Positions 22,211 through 34,132 of a DNA stretch of 64,000 nucleotides are shown one piece after another. The position numbers were made by a program, and so were the translations under genes. Every line of letters begins with the position of its first letter. Position 1 is the first letter of the stretch. The stretch comes from Darksidea phi (Eukaryota > Ascomycota > Dothideomycetes > Pleosporales > Lentitheciaceae). Location: NCBI GenBank assembly GCA_030770425.1, contig JASJFT010000030.1, forward strand, positions 62,001-126,000, given 5' to 3'. The notes beneath the pieces are model-generated. The model saw only the letters and a program-made list of their open reading frames with translations. It searched no databases and was not told the DNA's origin.

Positions 22211-24305
22211 GGTAACGAACGACTCGTATGCAGCTTGGGTCCGTTCATATGTTCAAGCGGTGTAGAGGGACCGAGGCAGGCCGCGTTGAATTGTTTAGTT
22301 AAGTAGCGAGTTGCCAACTGCACTCGCTTTTTGGAGGGCTCGGCGTAGTCGATGCGGCGCGGTGAGTGCAGGGTGGCAGGCTGCCAGCGGAGCTTGCTTG
22401 AACGGGCAGTCCAAGGGCGAGGGGAGTGCTTTGGGATGGTACCATCATTGCGCAGCGAGGAACGACCAAGCAATCGCATCGAGACTGGCTGAAGCAGGCT
22501 GAGAATCTGTGAGCTAAGCGCCGCATAAGCTTTTGTGGTTCAATGTTGGCGTCGCCATACGAAGGTACAGTGTTGGGAGCACAGACCTCCGGTCACTCAC
22601 CAGCCCCTCACCAACCACATTCACCAACAACCAACCCCGCAAGCGCCCCAGACCCTCATTGGGAATCTTTGGGCGGATATGAGATAGGTCACTGCTATGC
22701 TTTCTTGACACTTGCTAATGAATACTACTTACATTTGAATTATGGAATCGTACAAGTCAAGGCTGCCTTAATGCTCAGCTGAAGAACTTTGGTATCGTAA
22801 CGTAAGCGCAGGCGTCGTTTAAAGGATGTTTGACAAGTGCGGGCTGAGAGAAATTAAGTTCTGTAACCGGACTCTTCTCCCGAAGCCCCAGAGTCGACGT
22901 TTTGCCGCTGGGGCGGTTGCTGATCATGTTCCGCAGACAGCTTTTTGGCGTCTGGCGCGATGGGGTCCAGTGCTCCAGCACTAGGTAACCGTTCCCCGCA
23001 AATTGTAAATAATCAAGCCAGCGATTTTTCACAGAAATTCTGTATAGCCTGTTCTCATCCCCCGTCACATGCGCGTTCAATTAAAGCATCAGAATTGGGG
23101 GGCTTTTCCGATTGGTTGCAGCTGAAAGCAGAAAGCTTTATTAGTGATCCTAGAGCTTGGCTTTTCGGGTTTCGATCCTAATGCCCCCTTATAATCGCTT
23201 TTGGTCCACGGACTAGTGGAACAGTCCCCCAGAACGAATTGCTAGCGTATGGTGGCTTGCGACGGTGCGGCAAGCTGCCTTATCGTACTAGCCCCACTGT
23301 GATGGAACCGAGGAGCTACAAGGCCCTCCTATGAACGGGCGAGCCCGAGGGTTTCGCCGAACGCCACTAAATGCCCACGCTATGCCATTTCCTACATACA
23401 AAATTAGAATTTCGATGTATCAACTTCAACCTCACACAACTCCTCACCAATACGGGCTAAAAGAAGAGGAAACAGAAGAGAAAATGCATAGTGGATTGCT
23501 GAAGAGTAAATGGGATAAGGCTCGGTAACTTGTAAAAGCAGTTACAAATACTATGCTACCTTTTTATATTACGTTTGGACTATAATAGAAATTTAATAGT
23601 GTCTTGCTATTTGCTCCGTTTTATAACTAGAAACATAGCAGAATCCTAATAACGGATGCGAAACAGAGGATCATGTTAACGCTGCGCCCAGTTGGCCAAG
23701 ATGGCGTAGGAGAAGTAGACTTGTGGATCCTACCTCCACGTAAACGGCGCAGACGGCGTAGAGAAAAAGAAGGGATTGAAAGTGATACGAGTCTAATAAT
23801 ATCGGTGTTTAGTGAGGCGGGGCGTGGCGTAGCCAGAGATTCACGTACTAATGTAATGTACTCGCCATGATCTAACAGTGCCTAACGAGGTAAGGATCCA
23901 AGGCGTAGTTGAATAAGATAAAAATTCGGTATGGTCTTGTAACTCTGTGGCTCGAGATAGGGGTTGAGTGTGAAAAGAAATCGAAAAAAGAGTAAGGCGG
24001 ATATCGGGGTTGGGCGAACAACCTGCAAGTGTCGCAACAGAGATGCTGTGCCGCATCATGAGATGCTGTGCTGCGAGATGCTGTGCCGCGAGATGCTGTG
24101 CCGCGTCACGATATGCTGAGTGCTCTCTAGACGAGTTGAACAAAACCGCCGTCCAACTCGAGCGATTTGAGTACGTGAAAACCCCATCAGTCCATCGATC
24201 AGTCACAACGAGGCCTGCATCGAGTGTCAAACAGTCAAACAGTTCCAATTCACTCTGCAAAAGCTTGGCAGTCAATCAGCCCATACGTCTTTCAGACAGA
24301 CCGTC
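22211..24305. other. Long gene-free stretch
   Basis: No coding region is supported. Composition is ordinary with a modest AT-rich patch near 23540-23650. Apart from the short repeats at 24040-24118 nothing stands out. Confidence 0.35.
24040..24118. repeat. Tandem AGATGCTGTGCCGCG-type repeats
   Basis: A unit of about 15-19 bp containing GATGCTGTGC is repeated about five times with small changes. The same core (GATGCTGTGCCGC) recurs at 25030-25090, on the other side of the ML-domain gene. Confidence 0.7.
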
Positions 24306-24936
24306 TTACCGGTCAACCTGAAGACCTCCCGCTTTATGCCCGGGCGGATCCCCATTAACTAATATTGTACCATTGAAACAAAAGATGAAATCTCCAGCGG
24401 GTGTCCAGGCCATATATCTCTTTGTATAGTTTCCCTTGGGCGCATGCCATGGAATCCAATCCCCCATATCCAGAACGACTTCGCCTTTCTCCGGCGGGCA
24501 TTCTTTTCCCCTTGGGAACAGTTGGTCGCAAAAATACCATGTTCCTCCGCCACAAAGGCCATTGTAGCAGTTTTTAACTTGGACGACGGAGTCTTTGGTG
24601 ATGGGAGAGGAGAGAGTCCCGCTGAGCTTGTAGTAGAGGAAGTCTCCGCTGATAAGGAAGTTAATTAGGGCCTCTTTGTCAGGCAGACAGAGGATAAAGG
24701 TGGACTGACGAGTATACGTCTGGTGGGGCGGGGTGCAGCTCCAACGACGACATCTGGAAGATGCTATTTTTTTGGGTAAATTGTGTGCAGTGGCGGAAGG
24801 GAGAGTTGCCTGGAATAGCGTCGCCGATATCTTGGTTGTCGATGTCTGACGGGACTTGGAAGGGTTGCTGAGCGGCCTTCGCGATGAGGCCTGCTTGGGC
24901 GCCTGCAAAAAGGCAGACGACAGTCGGTACCTTCAT
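24306..24936 (-). CDS. Secreted ML-domain (NPC2/PG-PI transfer-like) protein
   Basis: Exons 24936-24710 and 24648-24306 give 189 residues; the 61-bp intron has a GT-AG pair. The start ATG opens a signal peptide (MKVPTVVCLFAGAQAG). The mature chain has the ML-domain hallmarks: PGNSPFRHC at the N-terminal strand, LHPAPPDVYSGDF leading to LSGTLSSPI, then a Cys-rich middle (NCYNGLCGGGTWYFC, CPPEKGEVVLDMG) and a last strand (FIFCFNGTILV). ML proteins bind a lipid in an immunoglobulin-like beta-sandwich; fungal members are phosphatidylglycerol/phosphatidylinositol transfer proteins in the secretory route. Length suits the family. The extra cysteines suggest an extracellular, disulfide-rich variant. 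Confidence 0.8.
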
Positions 24937-25029
24937 TGATGAGAAAAAAGATGGAAGGATAAGATATTGAGGGAAGAATGGTGTTTGCAAGGAGGAATAC
25001 CACTCTGAGTGTCCGCCCCAGGCAGCAGC

Positions 25030-25092
25030 CACGATGCTGTGCCGCACGCACGGATGCACGATGCTGCGCCGCGCGCACGGATGCACGATGCA
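25030..25092. repeat. GATGCTGTGCCGC / CGCACGGATGCAC repeats
   Basis: Three near-copies of a 28-30 bp unit (ACGATGCTGYGCCGC plus GCACGGATGC) in tandem, sharing the core of the repeat at 24040-24118. They lie 94 bp and more upstream of the ML gene start. Confidence 0.65.
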
Positions 25093-25135
25093 AGGAGGAG
25101 TCGGTCCACCTCGTTACAATGGGGGCTTCTTAGAA

Positions 25136-25210
25136 GACGAATAAGAAAGACGAATAAGAAAGACGAATAAGAAAGACGAATAAGAAAGACGAATAAGAAA
25201 GACGAATAAG
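25136..25210. repeat. 13-bp tandem repeat, 5.8 copies
   Basis: The unit GACGAATAAGAAA is repeated perfectly five times and then partly. No coding role. Confidence 0.93.
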
Positions 25211-25582
25211 ATGGTCATGTTGGTAAGGCAGCGGAAGGTCGTGTATTACGGGGCGCAGCTGGAGCGGCGGTGGAGTAGAGGAGTTGGTTCAGGGTGAGCC
25301 GTATGGCGAAGCCGGCTTGGCGAGCTGGTAAGGCTGACAGACGCCACACTGTTGAAGTGAACACTGTAATGGATACTGGTATAAGTGAGAAGTTAATTGA
25401 TTAAGTAAGGAACCGAAATCCTCAGAGGAATCTATCCAGTCTACCATGACGTAAGCGGGTCTTAGATATTCCAACACACGCGCGCGCCAACATCCATCCA
25501 ATAGACTCCCTTCCTCAGTCGCCAAGTCTTACCAGCAGGATCTGCCCTAGAGGCATGACGTCAACCACGGAACAACGTCTGC

Positions 25583-25589
25583 TATATAT
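25583..25589 (+). promoter_or_regulatory. TATA box of the F-box gene
   Basis: TATATAT lies 60-66 bp upstream of the ATG at 25649. Confidence 0.45.
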
Positions 25590-25648
25590 CGCAGGACCCC
25601 GAAGTTTCATCTTGAGACTGTTGCCTAACTAAACTTTACAACGTCGCC

Positions 25649-27169
25649 ATGGCCTTGCTCAGATTGCCCGACGAGCTCCTTATGCCCATCGTCAGCCATG
25701 CCATTCCAGAAGGCTTCGAGAGCCTATGTCTGGCCTGCCGTAGGCTTCACTCGTTTTGTAAACCCTTTATCAAGCAGCATAATATACTCCGCTCGGAGTT
25801 CTACAACTTCAATTACTACGAAAAGTTTGGAGAGCATTCCTTTACTATCAGGACATCGTTTGAGCTTATTGCCCGGATCGCTGAAGAGCCAGTCGTTGCA
25901 CGCTATATACAGCATGCAGATTTCAAGCCGGATCTTAGACTACCTGTCGGTAGACGGCTATGGTTGATGGAAGACAGTGGCTATCGTCCCGATACCGTCC
26001 GCGACTTATTTGCCAGTTCTCGGTACTTGTTAGGTACAGATTGGCAGGACTACTTTACCAAGTATGAACGAGATCTTGAGGATAATCGCTATTGTCAAGC
26101 TGCCAATGCCTTTCTCCTGACACTACTACCCAACGTCAAGTCCATAGTACTTCCACAGTTGTGGAAACCCGACAAGGACACTGAGAAGCTTCTTGAGGCC
26201 ATCGTCGACCATGCGCGCCAACCCAACACCGCTTCGATCAATGCCAGTCTCTCATTGTTGACCACTCTGAAGACTTCTCGCTCGTTGGTAGAGCGGCAAG
26301 GCGTTGTCCTGAACAAGATCACTCCGCTCCTAGGCCTTCCATGCATCCGCTCATTCCACGGCCCCTGCTCAGTATCCCACGGAGAAGAGGGCTTATGTCA
26401 ATCACTCCCGCCCCTTGTCAGCGAGACAATGGAAATAGCCCACTTGCTCAGCAGCAACCTCGACGGCCCTGCGATGGAACACTTTCTGCGCTGCACACCA
26501 CGTCTGAAAACGCTCGTTTACTCCCACTCGCGCAAGCAGGTCAGTGCACCCTGGGATATCTGCGCGCTCGTTACGACTATCGTCAAGGAGGCGGGTAGCC
26601 ATCTCGAAGAGCTGTCTATTACGACGTACGACTTTATAGGCAAAATCGCCCTTGGAATAGCGACTATGCGTGGCTTTGCGCGTCTACAAAAGCTAGAGAT
26701 CCCTCTTGACCTTGCAACGTGCGTGATCCGATCCGCCGCCCAACTCGAGACTAAAGAGAGCATGGGAACGGACTCCGTAGCGGATGCAGACCGGTCTCAT
26801 GTCGATCTCCTGATGTGTGGCCTCGTTCCTGCTTCGGTCACGAGGCTGTTCCTGAGATCAGACGAATGGAAAGGTCGTGACGATGGCCACGATTCCATAG
26901 ATGAAATGGGCGACGGGGTTCCCGCATTCAAGGGGAGGCCGCAACAGCACGACCGAACGCTCGAAACCATGTTCCAAGGCTTTGCTGAGAAAAAGGACGC
27001 TCAGTTGCCTTCTCTCAAAGAGATTCGCGTATCGTGCCCATCAATTGCCGACGAAGCCTACAAAGCCCGATGTAAGAGTTTGCTTCCCGAGGCTGAAAAA
27101 GTAGGCGTGACAGTGTACCTTGATGTGGCGCGGTCCCCGGTCGTCTTGGATTTTGCAGGGACGAAGTAG
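25649..27169 (+). CDS. F-box-like protein (506 aa)
   Basis: One uninterrupted 506-codon frame with Kozak-like context CGCCATGG. Residues 4-45 have the F-box-like start LLRLPDELLMPIVSHA, then CLACRRLHSFCKPFI, as in fungal F-box proteins that recruit substrates to SCF ubiquitin ligases through Skp1. The rest is leucine-rich and helical, with no countable leucine-rich repeats but segments such as HLEELSITTYDF and FARLQKLEIPLDL that resemble degenerate LRR strands. The C-terminus repeats the pattern at LPSLKEIRVSCPSI. No introns, no membrane segments. Target unknown. The F-box assignment rests on pattern only. Confidence 0.68.
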   Translation: MALLRLPDELLMPIVSHAIPEGFESLCLACRRLHSFCKPFIKQHNILRSEFYNFNYYEKFGEHSFTIRTSFELIARIAEEPVVARYIQHADFKPDLRLPVGRRLWLMEDSGYRPDTVRDLFASSRYLLGTDWQDYFTKYERDLEDNRYCQAANAFLLTLLPNVKSIVLPQLWKPDKDTEKLLEAIVDHARQPNTASINASLSLLTTLKTSRSLVERQGVVLNKITPLLGLPCIRSFHGPCSVSHGEEGLCQSLPPLVSETMEIAHLLSSNLDGPAMEHFLRCTPRLKTLVYSHSRKQVSAPWDICALVTTIVKEAGSHLEELSITTYDFIGKIALGIATMRGFARLQKLEIPLDLATCVIRSAAQLETKESMGTDSVADADRSHVDLLMCGLVPASVTRLFLRSDEWKGRDDGHDSIDEMGDGVPAFKGRPQQHDRTLETMFQGFAEKKDAQLPSLKEIRVSCPSIADEAYKARCKSLLPEAEKVGVTVYLDVARSPVVLDFAGTK

Positions 27170-27481
27170 GCGGTTTAGGTTAAGTATATAGGTCAGACTG
27201 TAAATGGGTCAGAAGAAGGTGTGCTTGCGCCAGCAGCATCTTACGATCATGAGATGTAGGGGAAGGCGCAAGCTGCCTTCAATAAGCTAGCTGCCTCTCA
27301 TGAGCTAGGTGCTCATTAATCTATCACTGTTCTTTAATTCACTGTTGCTTTCTGTGGCCTTCAATTCACCGCGTTCTCTGTTCACTGATATCCACGTCTG
27401 CAACAACCCCGCCGAATTCCAATAGAAGGCACCTGCCGCCGATGATGATGTCGTACTCGCAGGCAACTCTGAGACACGTAT

Positions 27482-28151
27482 TCAAGCGTGGGGAGAAGTT
27501 ACAATACCTCTGTCAACACCAAAAGGCGTCAAATCAACAACACTGAAGCGAGTAGCTCTTATTCCATCCTTCTTCACCAGCCTCGTCTCTCTCTCTCGAC
27601 TTGAATCATCGAATGTCCACTTTGACTCTGGCCGAAATACCCTATATCGATTGACAGGATCACGCTCTGAGGATATCGGAAAACTTGCCCGATTTGCCCC
27701 TTGCTAATTGACAGCAATGCCTTATGCTTCTTACCTTATCATGCGTCGGCCGTGTAACCATAACTCCAACTTGAGGTGTAAGTTTGCGTACCGCACCTTC
27801 TTTAAGTAGTGCTTCGAGACCTATCGTTGGCTGTGCAGGTGTTTGCTTGATTGAGGCTCCGGACAAAATCCTTACGGCGGCTTCGAAGGAGATTTGGAAG
27901 CCCAGGGCATCGGGTAAGAGGAAGTGGAATTTATTCTTAATAGCGTTTTTCTTTTCAGGCGCCCTTGTGTAAGGGCTGGCCGATGCAAATGGATATTGGG
28001 AAATTGACAATGCGAGTTTATGGAGAGAATCAGATAAGCTGGGATGATAGGTATTGAGGGAACAGAAATTGTCGTCGTCCTCAACAAAATATGTATCGAT
28101 TATCAGTAATATATCAAGAAAGTCCAGATAGGGGGATAGTGGTACTTGCAT
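27482..28151 (-). CDS. Hypothetical protein, splice uncertain
   Basis: An ATG-started frame runs from 28151 to 27722 with protein-like sequence (KFHFLLPDALGFQISFEAAV, LEALLKEGAVRKLTPQVGV). Its read-through tail loses protein character. A second frame, from about 27706 to the stop at 27482, again looks coding (RYRVFRPESKWTFDD, ATRFSVVDLTPFGVDRG). A donor GTAAGA and acceptor TTAG would join them, but the intron would be only 31 nt. Either it is unusually short or there is a frameshift. I do not recognise the product. Confidence 0.35.
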
Positions 28152-28260
28152 GGGAAGGTTATCGATCGTTTAGGTATTATAAGTGAAATGGCATATTTAG
28201 TGGAGTAAAGTGCTTAAAATTATTTAGCCTAAAAGATCATTTACACTTCTTACGCCGAAC

Positions 28261-31200
28261 CTAGACACCAAAGTGGACAAAGGAAACCCATTTATGATCA
28301 CGGCCATGGACCCAGTCAGGACGGATACCCCGGTGAAAATAATCGGGTTCAGAGCCGTAATCACTCGCCGTGTCATCTTGTACCTCTTCGTCTCGCATTT
28401 TCTTCACAGACTTATGAAGGGCGCGATATACCGCGCAGTCCGTCTTCCCTTCCTTCTGCAAACTCTCATAGAAGACCTTAGCCACATGGTAGCAATCATC
28501 GTCCATTACCTCACCAAGAGGCCCGATAGCATGTTGGAAGCCGCCGAGCAAACAGGCGCCGACCAAATGCATCGGTTCATCAAGCTTTTGGCCTCCTATA
28601 GAAGCAACGTCGCAAGTGGAGAGAAAGCTGAGAAACGCCGGTCTACGCTTGCGTTTGAAATGAGAAAGGTCTGCCACAGTCAGTGGAGCCGTCTGCCAAT
28701 CTGATAGAAGGAGAGCATTTTCTACAGGATTCGTTTTATTGCTCTTAGCATTGCCCGTGAAGTGGAACAGATCGCAAGATCCCAAGGCTTCTAACACTTG
28801 TTCCCGGCTCGGGTCTCGTAACATTACCGGCAACCAGTTCATTGACGTGCAGCGTTGTTCAACCATTTCCCCCTCTTCTACTACTTGTGGGAGGTTGGGG
28901 GTTCCAGGCGTATGGATCATTGTGACGATGAGAGAGTTGCCATCTCCTAGTCTATCGCTCTGTCGAGCACGCCGCTGGCGTAGACTCATTAGCGTCTTGA
29001 CAGATAAGCTATATGAGGACATGACTCTGTCAATAACTGTATCGATTGACCCTTTTTCATGTACCCCAGCTGCATGAATAGGTAGGAGGCTAAGAGGTCC
29101 AGTCGGAACCCACCACACATGCGGCCATTGTTCGTCTGTAGGTACACCCTCGTACCCAAGTGCTTTGAGGCATGGGCTGGTAATGTTATCCCAAAGCCAC
29201 CGTAATGTCGAGCTGTGGCTCCAACGTCTCACTCTTTTCTCGAGTTCAGACGCGGAAATGTCGGGCAAGCGTAATGCCGTGATTTGATGCCGCTCGATAA
29301 TGAATGCATCACACCTATAAGGACTTGTGTTTAAAACGACAATCGGATCCGGATCTGCCGCAGCCATTAATTCCACTTGCGTCGGCTGTAGGAGGAACCT
29401 TTCAAATCCGGGGTTTGTGCGGATACGTTGGATTAACATCTCTAGCTTCTGCTCGATCTCTCGACGGTGTTCTAGTGCTTGACTATAGGACTTTACTTCT
29501 GGGGTTCCATCGTAATTCCGGTTTGCAATTATGGCCAACTCTCGTTGGTAGGCCACAAATTCCGTCGCTATATCAGGCAGGATCTGCTCAAGGAAGGCCA
29601 TGTCCATTGAGCTCTCTAGTTGTTGACTCGCAATAATAGCTCGGCCGCTTTCGAGTAACTGCAGTGCATCATAAGCTGACTCTCCCGCGTTCAGTGCGAC
29701 AGACGCAGCCGTTGATGCTAGACCGGTAAACTCGGAGAGCAGATACTGCTTGTCCGTTAACGGTAACCAACGGGGACACATGGTCGAGAGAAGATGTACT
29801 GCATTGAACAAAATCCGGTTTGATGCTTCCCATTTGTTGCCTATAGCAAGGAGTTGAGCCTGCAACCTTAACAGACGGATTAGTGAGGAAGGTGGTGAGT
29901 TGCGGGAATCCCAAGCTTCCTCAAGACATGACGTAGCTTTTTCGAGGTCTTTCAGATCCCCACATCTCATGTGTCTTTCCTTGAGATTCTCCACAAGCGT
30001 ACATATGCGTTGAATTAGATCAGGATGTTCCCTCGCTGTAATCTTGACTGAGTCTTCTGCTATATCAATAGCCCGGCTGATGTCTTGCAGATCTCCTGTT
30101 TCCTTGAATCTTCTAGCAAGCTGGCGACCGAGAGTATTTAACCGGGGGGCCCGATCAGGGTGATCCAGTGGAGTCCTCATAAGTCCTCTGTCGACTAATT
30201 CAATAGCCCCATAGATATCAGATTTGTCTCCCGTCCGTTCAAATCGTTGACCGATTAGACCTCCAAGAGTAGCTAGCTGACCAGCTCGGTCTGGATGATC
30301 GTCCGGTGTGTCGTCTAATGCGGCCTTAGCCTGCTCAACGGCTCTAGCAAGATCATCCACGCCTCCCGTTCGCTCAAATTTCCTCCCAATGCGCTCCCCA
30401 AAAACGGCTAGTCGATTAGGCCGGTCAGGATGGTGCTCCGGAGTAAAACTCACAGCCTTTTGCATGAGTTCCAAAGCTCGAACAAGGTCATGCATCTCCC
30501 CGGTCCACCTGTATCTTCCGACAAGCTGATCGCTCAGAATTTGCAACTGCCGGGCACATTCGACGTCATCATTCTGAGTGGCATCCAGAGCCTCCTCAGC
30601 AAGCCTAATGGCGTGATCGACGTCATCCATATTTCCCTTGCACTGAAACCGCATGCCAAGCTGAGCACTAAGATTTGCCAACCGACTGGAGAGAGCCGGG
30701 GAGCCTTTGGGCGTGAGTTCAATGGCCTCCTGGGTAAGCGCAATGGCATTTTCGAGATAATCTGTTGTGCCTGTTCTCTCAAACCGCCGGCCGAGCCAAT
30801 ACCCGAGGGCGGCCAGATGATTTGGCTTCTCGGGGGGGTTAGCAGGTATGTATGACATAACTTGTTCAAGAAGATGAATAGCTTCATCCAAGTCCATCAC
30901 TTCTCCGGTCCGCTCGAATCGTTTGCCGAGCCAGCTTGCAAGGCAGCCTAACCGATGAACCAGACTAGGGTGGTCAATAGGGGTGTAAGATACAATCTCC
31001 CTAGAGAGCTTGATTGCGCGGCTGAGATCTGCTATAGAGTGTAATTTCTCGAATCGCAGAACAAGCTGGTTCCCAAGAGTTTGCAACCACTCCGGCAAGT
31101 ATGGATGGCTCAACGGTGAAACGCGGATGGCTAGCTCTGCAATGCCGATAGATACCATGAGGAGAGATAAGGCCCCTGCGTTCCGGTAACCGGTTCCCAG

Positions 31201-34132
31201 CATGGTGCTGACCCTAATCAATCTTTTCGCAAGAGCCTCGGGATCTTCCAGAGTGACAGCATTCAGAATCGAGTGTATCAGAGTTCTCTGTTCATCGATG
31301 TTGAGTTCCGTCTTCCCCGACGCGTGGGTAACATGATTTAACCAATAGAGAGCCGAATATACGAAGAAAGGATATTGCTCAAGAGTACCATCTCTGATTT
31401 CTGGGTTAATATCTTCTATTGGGAGCACCTCCATGCTGTCGTCGACCAGAAATTGGGACGAGAGGTATGCAATGCAACGCTCTGCGGCAAGTTGATGACA
31501 GGCCTGGATTGTGAAAGACTGCAACCACGCGGGCTCGCTCCTGGTTGGAGATAATAGAAGGAATTCCCGGGCGGTCTGATGAATAAAGTAAAGTTTGCCA
31601 TCATACACGTGCACCAAGAATCCGCAGTTGCTATTGATCCAGTTTTGGAATCCTTCCGAACTCGACATTTCAAGACCCGACCTTGCCTCGACATCCTTGG
31701 GGAACTCGATATTTGCGGCCACGTTGGTGGGTTGGACGCCCAAGGGCTCGACTGCAGCTGCTACCAGTTCAAAAATTTCCCTCACAGTGGCTTGATTCTC
31801 CGGTGGAACTGCTTGTAAGAATTCCCTGTAAACTGTAGAATAGGTATCCGGTAATTTCGTAAATACGCGATCCCACCCGCTCGGTTTACCTGGAGCTGCA
31901 ACAGCATCAAGATATCTGAAGATGAGGTCCACCCAAAGATATGTACGCTGTTCGACGTCACCCTTTAGAATATTTTTGAAAGCCTCGTGTTTTCGCTGCG
32001 GAATTGGAGTCCTTCCACGGTGCTTCTTGACCAAGGTGTCAAATCTTTGATCGATTACAGCATTGATGTCTTCGCTGAGGGACTGAAGTCTGCCGCTTTC
32101 TTCCTCTAGATTGATTACCGAGTATGTTTGGAAAAGCTCGTATTTCAAGCGTAGGTCATCATTCCGGCGTGTCGTAATCAATATTCGAAAAGGCATATCC
32201 TCCTTGAACTCGTCCGCTAGTCTCTGAAGTAGGAGTTTTCCATCCTCGTGGTTGCACTCGTCGAGTGCGTCCAAAACACAGACGATCTCTCCTCGGTCGC
32301 ATTTCCTGGTGGCTAGGATGAAGATTTCCCAAAGTGCATCGAAGTCATCTGTAAAGGATTCGTTCTTCTTCTCTATGTCGTTTCCTAGTCCTAGCAATAT
32401 GTCCTGTTTTTTGGTAAAGAGCTGGTGGAGAAGAGCACGTAGAGATATGGTTGCTTTGTTATGGTTTTCAAATCGCCCAGTAAAGAAGAAATAGCACGTC
32501 GTCTTAGTGGTATCGTCCATCAGCCTCTTTACCACGGTCTTTGCGAGGACTGATTTGCCCCGACCCGGGTTAGCTTCAACGATCAGCAATCCTGCCACTG
32601 AAGATTCCCATTTCTTGAACTCTTCATGCTCCAGTAACCAGTTCCCAGTGTTTTCTTTTCGAACCGCTACCAATTGGTCCAACGTATTGTACTTCGTGCC
32701 GTCAAATAACGCTAACTGCTTCCGGGATCGCCGTTCCGCTTGCTCGCGATTACTTTGCGCGTTAGTCTCTACCATCGTTTTTATGGCCGCTTCAACCTTG
32801 CTGAGCAGGTTGACCTGATTTTGCCCTTGGTGAACAAGGGCGCTTAGGGAATCTTGATGTTTGACCTCCAACAATGTGTTGGCATAGTCTTTTAGCTGGG
32901 TTTCCAACCCCTCAATCTCCTTTAGCTTGCCACCCCAGTCATCCCAGACGAGGATATTCTTGATGGTGTTGATGATCGCGCGCCCGATTTTCGCGAATAA
33001 TGTACAGACGCACCGGACCTGGTACTCGATGAGGCAGCAATATAGGCGACCAACTGCCCTTTTCGCCTCCACAAAAATATACTCGAATTTGGGATCGCGT
33101 ATGTCTTTCCAATATTTTCGCGAGAGCAGGATGTCATGTAACCCAGTGTACCATTTGATTCTGTTGTTAACGTAGTCCAGTCCCTTACGCTGCTCGTCGA
33201 GTTGTTCGAACCCGTTCACGATAGCCTAAAGGGAGTTTAGTTGACCATTGACATGGGAAAGCTTGGAATAACTCACAGGAAGAATGAATACGCATACACC
33301 AGCCCAAGCCAACGAGGCTGATTCACAGCCTTTCAAAGCTTCGCTAATGAAGCTTTTGGAGCTGTTCACAAGCTTGGTCACCTCGGTCATACCTTTGCTC
33401 ACTTTTGATGAAATCCGTTTGTCCATTCTTTCAAAGCCTTTCTCGGCAATTTCCTGCATCTTCTTAACACGTTCCTCTCGCTTTAAATTGGCAAACAAGT
33501 TCGGAAACTGCTCAAAGGTATCTCGCGTGTTGAGGTCAGCTATTAGTCCGCACAGTTGGTGAGCAAGGGGTAGTACCGGTGTCAATATTTTGGCTATCTT
33601 CCCCATCCTTCTTCTCGGTCATCATACTGTACAGCTTTTCGCAGGACAAGATCTTTTCGTATATCTCCATCAAGCGCATTGTGCTGTCATTACTCTTCAG
33701 ATCATCGTATGCGTTGCTCCATAAATCTTTAGTGGGCTCAGCGTCAGTTGCGACGCGTCGCAATCCGCTTAAAATAGGTTCAGTGACGGCCTTCAGCTCG
33801 ATTGTGGGAGATTTATCGTGGCTTGCATCTGTTGTTCCTTGCTGGCTATTCGGTAAGCCTACTTTACCGGGCAGCTGCGACGGTGCTTCCTTAGGCTTAG
33901 GTTCTGGTGGTAGCGAAGGAGTCTTTCCGGATTCTTCAGGAGCTGTAACCGGCAAATTCGATAAGGTCTGGGGCTTGATATCCTCCTGCTGAGACTGCGA
34001 GCTCGGAGCAGGAGCTTGAGCTTTGGTCGGTGCTGAGGTCGGTGCTGAGCTTATTCGCGTTACCTCAACGCTGGACTGCTCTATCTTCTGCCGGTTTCGC
34101 CCCACGCGCCATGGGCAGCACGACAGCGACAT
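28261..34132 (-). CDS. STAND/NLR-like protein: NWD-type N-domain, NACHT, TPR-like repeats, CHAT
   Basis: Exons 34132-33577, 33539-33277 and 33225-28261 give 1,927 residues; the first intron (37 nt) is unusually short and tentative. Residues 1-120 are Pro/Ser/Lys-rich. Residues 130-330 resemble the N-terminal domain of fungal NWD NACHT-NTPases (LWSNAYDDLK, then ASLAWAGVCVFILP). The P-loop ANPGRGKS is at 491-498 and Walker B VCVLDALDEC at 590-597. About eight repeats of 45 residues with the motif RFERTG...DL..AI..A span roughly 975-1365. A CHAT caspase-like domain fills about 1560-1925; its Cys1811 (LSTCD) is kept, but the catalytic His position reads Asn1765 (HFTGN). Fungal STANDs sense non-self or damage and trigger cell death; a dead or altered protease is an inference. 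Confidence 0.85.

Noticed and set aside
25136..25210. CRISPR-like array
   Set aside because: The units are adjacent 13-bp tandem copies without spacers, and the genome is fungal.
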